From positions 310,001 to 374,000 of the forward strand of contig OZ038433.1 of assembly GCA_964036275.1 (NCBI GenBank): a stretch of DNA of 64,000 nucleotides, written 5' to 3'. Shown piece after piece: positions 49,322 through 61,024 of the stretch. This DNA is from Litoditis marina (lineage: Eukaryota > Nematoda > Chromadorea > Rhabditida > Rhabditidae). Made by a program: the position numbers and the translations under genes. The notes under the pieces were generated by a model that saw nothing but the letters and a program-made list of their open reading frames with translations, did no database searches and was not told the DNA's origin. How positions within the stretch are numbered: position 1 is the first letter of the stretch; every line of letters starts with the position of its first letter.

Positions 49322-50547
49322 ATGAGTGGCCGCGACTGTTCCCCTGCCCGCTACCCCCGCGGACTGTCCTACAAACCATTTATTCAGTCTGTCAATCAGG
49401 TATACTCCGTTTCACCCCTCCCTAGACACCTACAGTAATCCTCCAGCTTTCCAATCTTTTTTTCCCATCTAATACACGACATGGATGAAACTATTTTGGT
49501 GATTTCCAGCAGTGAAGGTAGAAAACCTCCTGCATTGCAAGCATTTTGGTCTGTTATTTGTTTTTCAACCATTACTCCATGTTTCAGAAGAAGCTCCGTG
49601 CCGTGGCCAAAAGCCCTAGCCAGAAGTCAGGATCGGATTCAAGGTTAGAAGAAAGAGCATGTTCAAAATTTGTATGATGGTTTCTGCCGCACCTGTACGG
49701 CTTATCGTATTTGGCAATTACATTACTCAAAAATCATGAATCTATTTGATAAACTCATACTACTATCTCATAGAATACACATGGAAACTGGTTTAATAAT
49801 TATGTTTATATAGCATTGGAAACTGCTTCATTCAAACCCCTCCCCCATCGAAAATTTCCGAAAAATTTCATTCGAAAAAGTTAACTTTCATTCACGTTCA
49901 GAAAATTAAATCGTTTCCATGACAATTGTTTTACCGTTTTTCTCACAATGAAAACTTAAACTCTTTAATGATAATTTGTTTATAGCATCGGGAACCTGCC
50001 AATGGTTGCCCCTTCGTTCACCCAGGACAAGGGAGACATCAAGCAGATTCACAAACTGAAGTACGGAGGAACACTCACCGTCCTCAAGAAGATCAATGTA
50101 CGTTGACAAGCAGTGAACTTTTTTCGAGCCAGGAACATTTACCGCTCATATAATCACGCGCACGACTGCTTTTGAACAGTTTTTAGTGCAGTTCAATATA
50201 TTTTTAGTACTGGGGGTTGTTCAGAAGATAACACAGAAATATCATATCTGTAGTAGTACACTATAATTCGATATGCATCCACCTTAAACATACTGTGTTT
50301 TCATCACCTCAAAATTTGTGCAAAATCTTCATGCATCGCAGAAATGTGTGGAAAGTTGTTACTGACTCATTGAATACAGAAAAGAAAAAAGTGTGCACTG
50401 TTTGTTTATTTTCAGGGCGACGTCTCGTATGCCCTGAAGTGTTCTGATGGTAAATCGGTGTTTCTGGAGAGAACCTCTTCCTCTGCGTCTCTCGCAATGA
50501 CCGACCAGAATGGAAATGCAACCAGAACTCTCGCCTGCGAATTCTAG
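49322..50547 (+). CDS. Small conserved-looking protein of unknown function (125 aa)
   Basis: Exons: 49322-49399, 49588-49643, 49986-50097, 50416-50547 (TAG), phases matching. A TCTACAG acceptor lies 4 bases before the ATG, as expected for a trans-spliced nematode transcript. No signal peptide or membrane segment. The first half is basic (GLSYKPFIQ, KKLRAVAKSP). The second half looks like a small beta-rich domain (KLKYGGTLTVLKKI, DVSYALKCSDGKSVFLER) ending RTLACEF. Good coding codon use and strong splice sites make the gene credible. AATAAA sequences at about 50556 and 50590 mark the 3' end. I do not recognise the family and infer no function. Confidence 0.75.
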
Positions 50548-50674
50548 TCAATACGAATAAACGGTTACATTTCGTGTCTTCTAGAAATCAATAAAGTTTT
50601 CTTGGAGATGTACAACTTATGAATATAATATGCTTTATTTTGCGATCAAGTCAAATGTGTGAGAGAAACAAGAG

Positions 50675-50815
50675 ATGAAAGTGTCGTTAATAAACCTTGC
50701 TCTTCTCCTTGGTTTTTTGAGAACTCAGGTGTTTTGTGATTTTAGAGAAGATCATCAAAAATCTCATAGAAATAGTTTCAATTTGATGAGGAACGGGAGC
50801 AGTTCTAGCGAATAG
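50675..50815 (+). CDS. Possible tiny secreted peptide (46 aa)
   Basis: Uninterrupted ATG-to-TAG reading frame whose first 21 residues resemble a signal peptide (MKVSLINLALLLGFLRTQVFC), followed by a short polar segment (DFREDHQKSHRNSF) ending NGSSSSE. No splice or polyadenylation support on this strand. A competing minus-strand frame (50687-50923) ends just upstream of a minus-strand AATAAA near 50630-50640. Only one of the two, or neither, is real. Confidence 0.28.
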   Translation: MKVSLINLALLLGFLRTQVFCDFREDHQKSHRNSFNLMRNGSSSSE

Positions 50816-51252
50816 AAGAATAACATGTACTAGCTGTCGTCGAGCTTCAGTTGTGTGACATCGATCCCTTAGTTGAGCGACACCATAATTGTTGACTTTC
50901 CTCCCAGTTATAGTTCTCATCACTTACGTGCACTCCTACAGTATGAGTTTGTATTGTCAATTCACATATTGTTTCCAGAACATTAAAATATTTGCATTTA
51001 CGTAACAAGCCTACATCCACATTCTCATGACAGTTTAATATCACAGTACATTTAATGTGAATACCAATTACAAACCGCTCTTTCGGAAGTTCAAGAGCGT
51101 ACTATAAAGGACCACGTGTAAACAATATAGACTATAAACTCTCGGTTGTTAAATAACTTGACTTCAAGATTTGACTGTTGATCTCACTGTGTAGTGTGTC
51201 CGCCACGTGTTTTGCCACCTTTTTGATAAGAGAAGTTCATTGGCAGAGACGG

Positions 51253-54200
51253 ATGTTGTTGTCTCTACTTCTCTGCTCTCTCCTCTCCCTCGTTGTCTCT
51301 GTCAGAGATTTTCACATCGACTATGCTAACGATCAGTTCGTGAGAGATGGAAAACCTTTCCGGTAAATGTTTTGCACCTTTTTTCGCATGCATTCAGTGT
51401 CGCTTTCATATATTCACGGGGAGTGTTCAGAGCGTATAATAGAACGTATAGAACGTATAGTGGTAGTATAGCATTAGCTTGTCACTTTATGATAGTGGTT
51501 TGTGCTGTGCTTCACTCTTTCTACGTGACTATACATTTAAATGGCAGTTGTGCACAGTTTATCGTCCATAATGAAATCAACCAATTTGGTGTGGTTTCGG
51601 TTGAAGTTGGTCTTGACTGCTTCAGGCGGGTTCGATTCCGCGATAGCCGAACGTCTTATAAAAAAGACACGACTCCAGAGTCAAAACAAATGGTTGAATA
51701 GTTAACTGTAAAAACGAAATTGGCGGTTCCTTGTGGAATTTGCCTAGCAATGAACGGGTCATTTCCAGTTACATCTCCGGCTCCATCCACTACTTCCGAA
51801 CGCACCCCGACCAATGGGAGGACCGACTGAAAATGGCCAGGGCAGCGGGGCTGAACGCCATTCAGACATACATTCCCTGGAACTATCACAACACTTTTCA
51901 GGGACAGTCAGTTCATTTATTATTCTCTGAATGATGACGACTAGTTGTAACAAAAATGTGTGTTTGAGATATTTCGGTGAGATTGACACGTTTGAGAAGT
52001 TATAGTCAACCAGTAGAGAAACACTACGGTTATGCGCCCATACTAGAAGTCCATTGAATATTCACATAAAGTTAGAATTCTCGTGAGGCATCGGGCACTT
52101 TGTCGTTGCACGTTTCTAAGTTCTGCTGTGTTTAACATGTTTCACGTGACTGTGCAATTGACTAACAGTATAACGATTGTACACTTCCAGTTTCTGCTGT
52201 GTTCAACTTGTTTCTACTACCTAATGTTCAAGATTTGTATATGATGGCAGTAGAGAAACAACTGAACTGTTTCATCCCCATCTTCAACAGCCAGTATATT
52301 TGTTCTACTCAGATTCGATTTCTCCGGGCCTCGCAATTTCTCTCGTTTCTTCTCTCTGGCAGCTAGCCAGGACCTAGCCGTGATTGTCCGTCCGGGACCC
52401 TATGTGTGTGGAGAATGGGAGAATGGGGGTCTACCCTATTGGCTCCTCAAATACCCCAACATCACACTCAGAAGCTCCCAGGACGAGTAAGTCATTATCT
52501 TAAAGGGACCATACCTCTATAATGTGCGATGCAAGTAATTTTTGAAAAAAAAAGAGTCTTCTGTTTGACATATCATTTCCAGAGCTTACATAGGAAAAGT
52601 TCAAGAAACTGTATATTTCGAAGTAGAATAGATGCGAACAAGATTTGGGTTACTGTAATATAGCGATATCCAAAATCTCTTTATTAGGTCCATCACACCA
52701 TCACGTGTAAGATCTACGTGGTTAATAACTCTGTTCAAGTTGTAAAGTACTAATCGATATGTTCGGTTGTGACACTGATGGACTTGAACGACGGCTTTTA
52801 AATGGAAGATTCACACTTTTTCGTAAGCTGTTCTTTCTGATTTCCGTGATAACAGAATGAAGCTTGAAATAGAGAAAGAGTAATATCAGACATGAACAAG
52901 AAACCGACCGACCAAACTATTTTATACTGAATATACATGAATATCGCTATTCCAACCCGATGCTTCTCGCTGCTTCCGAGGTTCAAATTAAAAATGGATT
53001 CCAGTTTTCTTCGAGAAGCTCTCGGGTGGTGGGATATTCTATTGCCAATGGTGAAGCCGTTGTTGTGGAACAACGGAGGACCTATCATTATGACTCAGGT
53101 ATTAGACGGGGAATGAACTTTGTTTCGGAACATGAAATATTATCAACAACAATCAGGAACCAAAGTACAAATAAAGAAAACTGGAACAAAACCAATTTCT
53201 TGAATGTAGTATTTCTGCTCTCTCCCAATCGATTTAAACCGAACAATGAACTTCTTTCTTTTTATTCCGAGAGCGTGTTTTTGCTTCATCGAAGTGTTTG
53301 GTACATAATTGTAGAAAGATTTTCCAGTTGGAAAACGAGTACGGTAGCTACGGCGATGACGCTGTGTACAAGAATGCCCTCCGGGATAAGGCTGTTCAGC
53401 TACTGGGCCCCACTGCCGTTCTATTCACAAGTACGTTCTTTTTGTTGTGAAGACATCCGACAAAATAGTCGTTGCCAACAGAAAGGCGGGCGGGTACTGT
53501 ATATCTCACTTTTCGCTGTTTACGAACACATGTCTTTGATTCCAAAGCCGGCCCGTTATGTGCTCTAATAGCGCAGTGGATGGCGATCTGCTACGAATCT
53601 TTGCTCGTAGGTTCGATTCCGGCAAGAGACAGAAACTTATAAATTTGGCACTCACTATATGTGTTTTTTCGACATTTTTGAGACAAATTCAATTTTTCAC
53701 GACACTCGATAGTTTTACACCTCGAAAGATTAATCCCAACTCGAAATACAACCCTATCACACGCGCAGCTGTCATGAGTTATTGGTTTTTGCTTCCAGCT
53801 GACCCCCCAGAGGTCATACTTCTTGGTAAGATCGACGGAGTCTTTGCTACTGTCGACTTCGGCGAAAGAGGTCTTCTTCTCGGAGACGAGTACTTCAAAA
53901 TACAACAGGATATCAATGCACACAGTATGTAAACTAGATGTAATTGTTGACATGAATAAGGCTTTTTTTACCCTACCCTCCTCTTATTACTTCCCGCTAA
54001 GCGAGAGGTATAGTTTAGCTTTATCCGCCAAAAGAGCTCAGTTCCAACTATGAGAGGCAAGTTACTGTACAATCGGAATAATCTGCTCTGATTTCGAAGT
54101 TGTAGACAGTTTGTGCTTTGTAATTTTTTCTTTTCTTGAAGGCGGTCCCCGAGTGAACTCCGAGTATTACCCCGGTTGGTACGCCACCTGGGGAGAGAAA

Positions 54201-57200
54201 GGACCCTACAAGGATTTCACCACCGGCGAAGGTACTCAAACTACGATTACAGTTTCTTTTTCTTACCTGTTTGCTCCCTTTTCTCTTTTCATTTCTGTGT
54301 CTAGAATATTAAAAAATTGTCTGTTTCGTTAATACCCTTGAGGCTGGCTTCGAACTCGAGCCAGATGTGCAAGCTTGATTCTGTCGAAAAAAAAATTGAA
54401 TGAAGTCGATTGAAATCGATTATTTGGTAACTTAACTGTTTCTACCACATTGACGATTTGTCAAACATTGTATTACATTTTCGAGCATCTTGAACTAGAG
54501 TAGTAGTCTATGTTGTGACAAATGGGGGTTTTGAGCTACGAAAATAAAAAAAAATATCTAGAAGAATCTGATCAATTTATTCTTAATAAAATAAAAATAA
54601 AACAATTGGTCGATGACGAGGTAGATAGAAAGATAAAAAAACCCATCAATATAATTTCAGTTCTGCAAATGACAGAGTTTCTGTGGTCCCGTAATGCCTC
54701 TTTCAACTACTACATGTTCCATGGGGGGACCAACTTCGGCTTCTGGAATGGCGCCGAATACGCCGGAGGGGTACGTGGTTATACGAGAAGTAAATTGAAC
54801 AGGCTCACGTAGAGATAAAGTCAGAGTTCTAATGAGGTTTCGTGCACTTTGTCGCACGTTTCTGAGTTCTGCTGTGTTTAACATGTTTTACGTGACTGTG
54901 CATCTGACAATCTAGAGAGGAATAAGAAAAGTGTGTATGAAATTACAAAATACCAAAATAAAATGAAAAGTAGAAAATAAAGTTCCACATGTGTGGAAGC
55001 GCCTTCTACTATATAGATCGTCTTTCCAGCTCATCACTTCATATGACTATTGGGCGCCCATGAGGGAGAACGGTGTGGGTCAACCAAAGTACGACGCCAT
55101 TCGTAAGTTCATTGGAAGCATCCCCGACTGGCCCAACAAGCCCCAACCTGTGCCCACACCGATGTGAGTTTTATTCATAATTGTGGCTGCAGAATGTCCG
55201 CAACGTAAAGTGTATTACACTTTCTGCAGTATACTATTTATAGACTGCTGACACCGCTATGGTAAGTTAAATTAGAGATGTATTATATTCCGACCATTGA
55301 ACGTTTGTTTATGAAAATTCAATGGTCACCACATCTGCTGTACATCTGTGAAATGTATATATAACCAGAATAAACACTTTTTTTAGTAGTTTTGTTGTGT
55401 AGAGACACAGTTGTCTGTCACAACATGAATGTTCAAAAGTTTCAACCTAATCAGTGAAAAGTAGAGTGGTTAACCAATTCCAAAAATCAATTCAATTCAA
55501 TTCCAATTCCAACCAATTCTCAAAAAATCTCAGAATTTCAATTCCAATTCTTTTCCGATAGCGCAAAACCAATTCAATTCAATTCCAATTCCAACCAATT
55601 CTCAAAAAATCTCAGAATTTCAATTCCAATTCTTTTCCAATAGCGCAAAACCAATTCATCTCAATTCCAATTCCGATCAATTCTATAAAAAATCAATTCC
55701 AATTTCAATTCTAGATGCAGTTTTTTGTCAGTTCGGTTCATGAAACAGTTTTTATGTTTATTAACACTACTACCGCCTTGAGACTGGATAGAACGCAGCA
55801 GAAAACAAACAATTTTTCCACGCTGAAAAAAAATTCCAAAACCAATTCCAAATATTATTGCTGACATTTAAAAAACCAATTCAATTCAATTGTAATTTTT
55901 CTGGATTTCAAAAAAAACAATTCAATTCAATTCTAAGGAATTGATTTTACACAAAAACCAATTCAATTCAACTCTTCGGAATTGGTTGTACAAAAAAACC
56001 AATTCACTTCAATTCTTTGGAATTGGTTTTCAATTCTTTTCAATTCCAATTCAATTCAATTCCTTAACCACCCTAGTGAAAAGTGTAGAGACACCTCAAC
56101 AACCTGATAAGATTCTTTCTGTGAAACCGACGTAATTTGAGAGCCGGCCTGACTGGTCGGGGTATTGCTCTGGCCAAATACGGGAACATCTACGGCTACC
56201 TACCACAACTGATCAACCAATCCAGGTGCCAAGTGGGAATGAAGACCTTCGAAGAGGTAACACTAAATTTGGATAAAACTTAAAAAATGACGTTATGATA
56301 CAGAAACACGAGGAAATTCAGCTTCAAATAGCATTCAACTTCCATGTTCAGTTTTTGTCCATTTCAAGCGGCATAGTCCCATTCACGGCTACGTGAAAGC
56401 CTACAGTTTACAACCGGAGTTTGCAGTGATTGTTTTGTAATAATAGCGTCGATTTCTCGACTCAATCGACCACCCGCTACTTCAAAAACAAGAACTACTT
56501 CCATTTCTTAACCGAAAAGCGATTATCCTATTCATACACCTTCGCATTAGTCTCAGTGAGAAAGGTAGTGACACCAACTCGATGGAAACTCGCAAAGATT
56601 ACTACAAATGTGCTACAAGTTGGTAAACATCTACTTCTGAACATTTCCATCAAGCTCTACTTCAGTTGGATCAGCCATTTGGATATGTCCAGTACTCCAT
56701 TCCGTTGTCTACAAATGTGAAGAAAGTGAAGGGAGACGGCGTTCGTGATTTCGGATTCACGTTCCTCAATCAACAATATAAAGTTTGTTATTTTTTGATT
56801 GCGTTGTTGTTTGTATGTAATATTCGAGATTCTATTTGTTTCTATTCTCTCATTAAAATAATTAACCATGTATGAATAGTAACAACAAACACAACACCCT
56901 GCGACAAAACGTAGGGAATGAACATAAATTCGTTCTTTACAGGGCACGTTTTCACCGGAATTCAAACACCGAAAAGTTTCCGAACTATCGATTGGAGGAA
57001 AATCGGGTGATCAGTTGGATGTTTTCGTAGAGAATCAGGGTCGTCTCACGTGGGAGACGAGAAAGGATTACAAGGTGGACACTTTTATTGGCTCCAAACA
57101 ACTTATGAAAAGTTGTACATTGTACTCTGAACATAGGCACATGTCACGTCTGCGACGTAAACGCAGCTAGATTGAAACATATTCAGAGTAGAAATGGTGA

Positions 57201-58410
57201 CAATGGGAGAATGTAACAGTTTTTGTTCTAATTCGTTCAAAATATACACAACAAAATCCTCACATACAAAGTCTTTTGGCTCAGCCCAGAGACTCGCTTT
57301 AAAACAAACTTTTTTTTTCGTATTCTGCAAAATTTGTTGGTTAGACCATTTCACTCAGGGTCTGCTTACGTCACTTCTTGGAGATGGGAATGCGTTGACC
57401 GTGGGAACGTCTTGTCCAATCGATATTGATCAATTACCCCTTGGTTTGCTCAAAGAAAGTACTGTGAGTAAAAGATACGTTAATTATGAGTTATGTTTGA
57501 CTGTTATAGTGCGTGCCAAATTCATACAATATCCGCTCCACGTGAGACTCGAACCGGGCCCAAAAGCTTGGGAGTCACGGACGCTAACCACTATACCACC
57601 TGAGCTTACAGCACATTGTGGACGAACCGTATAGATGTGTTCTAGATATACAGTATGCCACCCTCCTCCGACAACTATAGAAGACTGTTCCAGATCAAAA
57701 ACTCTTTCGTTCCGGGAGATGTGTACATTGGACAGTTCGTTGCCAGTCGAGTGGCTGATACGAATATAGACATGTCTTCCTGGGGAAAGGGGGTGGTATG
57801 GGTGAATGGAGTCAACATTGGAAGGTATTGGAGCACGCAGGGACCACAGGTATGGAGGATGATCAGGCTCGAATTGTAGTTTGGTATTCAAGCTCAGTAC
57901 GACTCTAGGATTCACATATCGTAGTGTGTTTGCAGTAACGGAGCAGGATACGTACAGTTTGTTCGAAGACAAAAAATTTATCAAATTAATTTTAATGTTT
58001 AGTGGTCCAAAGATCAACCTTATCAAGGGTTTCAGTACACTGCGAACATGAGGCTTGTTAAGTGTTTTATACACAACTCTTCAAATTGGTTCATTTAGAA
58101 ATCTTCTCAGCTAGTTTTCCACAACCACGGCATCGGTGCACCTAGTATCATTTTCCGCGACAATTAAAAACTAAATATGTGAAGTGTATATAGTATTATG
58201 TAAAGGCAGGTTTCAATTCTCAATCCCAATACGAAAAAGAGGGTAAATATTAGGGATACTTTTTTTCAGAAATCGTTGTACATACCGGCGCCGCTACTGA
58301 AGGATACGAACGAAGTGGTCATCGTGGAATGGGAACAACTCTCGTCCAGTTGTATCGCCTCAACCGCATTCTGCTCTTTTGATCTATTGGCCGATGCAAT
58401 AACCTTTTGA
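51253..58410 (+). CDS. bgal-1: Beta-galactosidase, glycoside hydrolase family 35 (GLB1 type, 630 aa)
   Basis: Fifteen exons: 51253-51362, 51769-51906, 52313-52486, 53005-53098, 53328-53430, 53799-53924, 54142-54231, 54661-54770, 55030-55163, 56142-56256, 56666-56782, 56943-57074, 57359-57463, 57646-57849, 58270-58410 (TGA). Phases match. The ATG is chosen because [17 protein letters not shown] is a good signal peptide; the frame stays open upstream. Seen: [60 protein letters not shown] with the acid/base Glu, VNSEYYPGW with the nucleophile Glu, and [13 protein letters not shown]. The C-terminal beta domains close with [13 protein letters not shown]. The enzyme removes terminal beta-galactose from glycans and glycolipids, normally in lysosomes; length and both catalytic residues are as in active members. 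The exon 10 acceptor reads TTTGAG, unusual for nematodes. Introns hold two MITEs, two SINE types and an AATTC-rich tract. Symbol is by orthology with the C. elegans gene. Confidence 0.93.
52040..52172 (-). mobile_element. CACGTG-type MITE, copy 8
   Basis: Minus orientation in intron 2 of the beta-galactosidase gene; starts atactagaagtccattgaat and ends ttgactaacagtata. Confidence 0.87.
53461..53661 (+). mobile_element. tRNA-derived SINE, best-preserved copy
   Basis: In intron 5 of the beta-galactosidase gene. Order: 5' body with tcgttgccaacagaaaggcg and tctttgattccaaag; then a tRNA-like part with A-box TAGCGCAGTGG and B-box GGTTCGATTCC; then the tail acttataaatttggcactca. The anticodon region (ctgctacgaatc) and A-box look most like a tRNA-Arg(ACG) or tRNA-Ser(GCT). 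The acceptor stem is not maintained, so it is not a functional tRNA gene. Confidence 0.85.
54780..54915 (-). mobile_element. CACGTG-type MITE, copy 9
   Basis: Minus orientation in intron 8 of the beta-galactosidase gene, close to the exon 8 donor. Right end diverged. Confidence 0.83.
55489..56070. repeat. AATTCAATTCCAATTCC low-complexity repeats
   Basis: Tandem and scattered repeats of AATTC/AATTCC in beta-galactosidase intron 9, including a longer unit (ccaattctcaaaaaatctca) repeated about 80 bases apart. The palindromic word GAATTG makes the region self-complementary. Confidence 0.85.
57511..57606 (-). mobile_element. Second tRNA-like SINE with a different head
   Basis: On the minus strand the order is gctcaggtggtatagtggtt (A-box like), then cccggttcgagtctcacg (B-box) and gaatttggcacg. 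A CCCAAGC/GCTTTTGGG pair lies in the middle. The head differs from the 53461 SINE but the tail word AATTTGGCAC is the same. In intron 13 of beta-galactosidase. Confidence 0.72.
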
Positions 58411-58800
58411 AAAAAGGCTCGAACAAATGATAAATCTCAGTCATGCATGTATGATAAATGCTGATGCAATGAGACATTAGGGTATACTCCCTTTCACCAA
58501 CCGATTTCCTTCTACAGTAATCCGTCAAACATTCAGTATTCTAATGGGTACTTGATTATTTTCAATTCAATTATTCAGAGTTTGTTGTTTGTGGTAGTAA
58601 ATGTGCAGAAGATATTACCAAACTAAAACACCAATATACCAAACTTCGACCTGGAACTTTGGGTACATTACTGTAGAGGGTTATAAGTGGGTGGAACAAA
58701 CTATACTGTATTAGAGTTGTAGTTTGATGGGAAGTTTGCATCACAGTCATCAAAACAAAACAACAGGACAAATCAGAGCGAGAGAACATGATTTATTTTA

Positions 58801-59155
58801 GGGGGTGCCAAATCTATAAATTTTTGTCTCTCGCAGGAATCGAACCTGCGAGAAAGTATTCGTAGCTGAACGCCAACCTTTGCGCTACAAGAGTACATAT
58901 AGTCGTCGCCAACGGAAAGGCGAGAGGGTACTGTATATCTCACTTTCCGCTGTGTACGCACACAGGTCTTCGATTCCAAAGCTTGCCAATTAGGTGCTCT
59001 AATAGCGCAATGGTATGCACCCTGCTACGAATCTTTTGCTCGCAGGTTCGATTCCGGTGAGCGACAGAAAGTTTTAAATTTGGCACTCACTATAACAGAC
59101 AAGGCTTGGAATCAAAGACTTGTGTCCGTAAACAGCGGAAATTGAGATATACAAC
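58801..59155. mobile_element. Head-to-head cluster of three SINE fragments
   Basis: 58801-58899 is a minus-strand tRNA part plus tail. 58900-59094 is a nearly complete plus-strand SINE with A-box TAGCGCAATGG and B-box GGTTCGATTCC. 59098-59155 is a minus-strand fragment of the 5' body. The first two abut and could fold as one inverted repeat. Located downstream of the beta-galactosidase stop. Confidence 0.82.
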
Positions 59156-59461
59156 CTTTTCGAGTTCACCTTCAGTTGATCGATCCCTCTAGTATGCATA
59201 ACCTCATAAATCGATCGAATTACATGAAAAACCGGGAACGGATGAAAAAGTATACTGCTGATATTTTTGTATTTTAATTCACCGAACTGGAGCTATGATG
59301 CAACTAATTCATGTTGATTTTTATCAGATGCACAACCCAAACACAGAGTCGAAGTGAATATAAAAAGAACAAAACCCAGAATTGAATTTATTACACAGAC
59401 AAAGTTCAGAACTTTTCCACCATAATGTTTTGTGGAAGCATGGATGGCGGAGAATACACAG

Positions 59462-60815
59462 CTATTTCGGTCTGCCTAGGCTCTCCGACATTTCACCTTC
59501 CAGCGATTTCACGTTCCTGAAACAAAACTTTCGTATTTGCTATATATATTTTGGTCAGATGTGATGATGAAAATTTTGAATGTGTATAACTTGTAATATA
59601 AAATAATTTTTTCGATGGAGGCATTGTTGAAACTGGGTGATCTGAGATGGTTAGAGCAGATGGTTAGAGCAGACCTTAGTTAAAAAAACAGCATATATAA
59701 CAAAAACATGAAAATTGTCCTGCCTGAGCCTATTTTGGCAGCTAGAAGTACTTACTTGAGCGTCTTGTCACTAGGATCATTCGATTTTGGGGCCAAGGGG
59801 ACGTTGTTCGGGGGATCCCTAAAAAATATCAACATTCTAGTTTTTAAGAAGTATTTCATGAATTGAAAACAAGATGTCAATATTCAAAAATTAGCAGTTA
59901 TTTTTGGTGTCTCCTGTGCTTGTCAAAGACCATTATTTATCAATTGTTCTGTTCCGGTTAGTAAACCAACAAACACGAGCTATACGACATACAAAACCTA
60001 TACGGAAGTGCACGATTGTACTAAAATGTACGACTTGGCTAGAAACTGTACAAACGAACTGATAATGAACCAAGCATGAAGGAATTGAACTAACGTGAGT
60101 GAGACGGGTGTGAGAGAGTTGGGAGTAGAAAGGGGCTGGCCATTCTCATTCGAGGGCTTGTTCCGAGCTTTCGTTGGGAACTTCTGCTTCGTCAGAACTA
60201 CCTGAACACAAAACAATATTATACATAAAAACTACAAGTCAATTTCTCACGAGGTATTGGTAGTTAATAAACAAGCTGTTGCCTACAAGAAAATTCGCGT
60301 TGTATATTTCTGTACTTTGTATAACTTATTTGTCAAATAGTTTGAATGGTTAACACTTCCACATAAGAAAAATATGTTTTAGATCAAACTAACCCGCTTA
60401 CTCCGAATGGTGGAGTCATTCTTGCGTAGACAGAAACAGATTCCCGCCATTTGTATTAAGGTGATCAGATACTGAAATAAAAGTAATGGATTACAACAGT
60501 TAAAAAACACATCAGACTCAATCAATGACATGACAAATAATCCTTTAATATTTTCTTCTTTAGAAGTGAACCCGACAGAACGCTTAAAAGCCACCTAGTG
60601 ATACATTTCACATTTCGTAAGGTACCATTGGTTTACTTGTTACTACACTAGAACAAATAGTTTCACTGAATGGCCTACTTGTTTCTTGGTTTCCACTATA
60701 AAGCGGTAAACTAGTTGTAGACAGTTCAAGCACCATTAATATGAGCAGTGATCAACCCCCAAAACAAATTTAAACTCACCATGAAGAGACCGATAAGCGC
60801 ACAGGATACAACCAT
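59462..60815 (-). CDS. Small single-pass membrane protein (112 aa), unknown family
   Basis: Minus-strand exons: 60780-60815, 60394-60471, 60095-60201, 59756-59818, 59462-59516 (TAG). Phases 0,0,2,2 match and all junctions use clean GT-AG sites (donors GTGAGT, GTTAGT, GTTAGT, GTAAGT). The N terminus MVVSCALIGLFM joins YLITLIQMAGICFCL to form one hydrophobic segment that is probably a membrane anchor or uncleaved signal, followed by basic RKND and SKR. The rest is a polar Pro/Ser/Asn-rich tail (about 75 residues) ending ESLGRPK. Cysteines in and after the hydrophobic segment could be palmitoylated. Exon 4 runs into TAA at its donor, so intron retention would shorten the tail. AATAAA on the minus strand near 59385 supports the 3' end. 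No recognised family. Confidence 0.68.
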
Positions 60816-61024
60816 CTAGGCTGGGAACAGACTACAAAATGAAGTCGCACGAAGAGTTCCTGCGCACATATGGGGTAGACTTTTATGAAGTTTGCCTGTT
60901 TACTCGTACGGAAAGGCACTTTTTGGCGGAAGCGGAAACTGTGCAGCCAAGTCAACCTGGTTTATGTGATAACAGGGAAAACCTCACGTGATTCTCTGTT
61001 TACTCGTCGATTTTTCCAAGTTGA

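Noticed and set aside
51624..51665. B-box like GGTTCGATTCC near the start of beta-galactosidase
   Set aside because: The upstream A-box spacing is too short for a tRNA and no SINE tail is present; probably an old fragment or chance.
58960..59070. Candidate tRNA gene (good A- and B-box)
   Set aside because: The acceptor stem does not pair, the same sequence recurs at 53461, 37011 and 18107 with a common body and tail, so it is a SINE.
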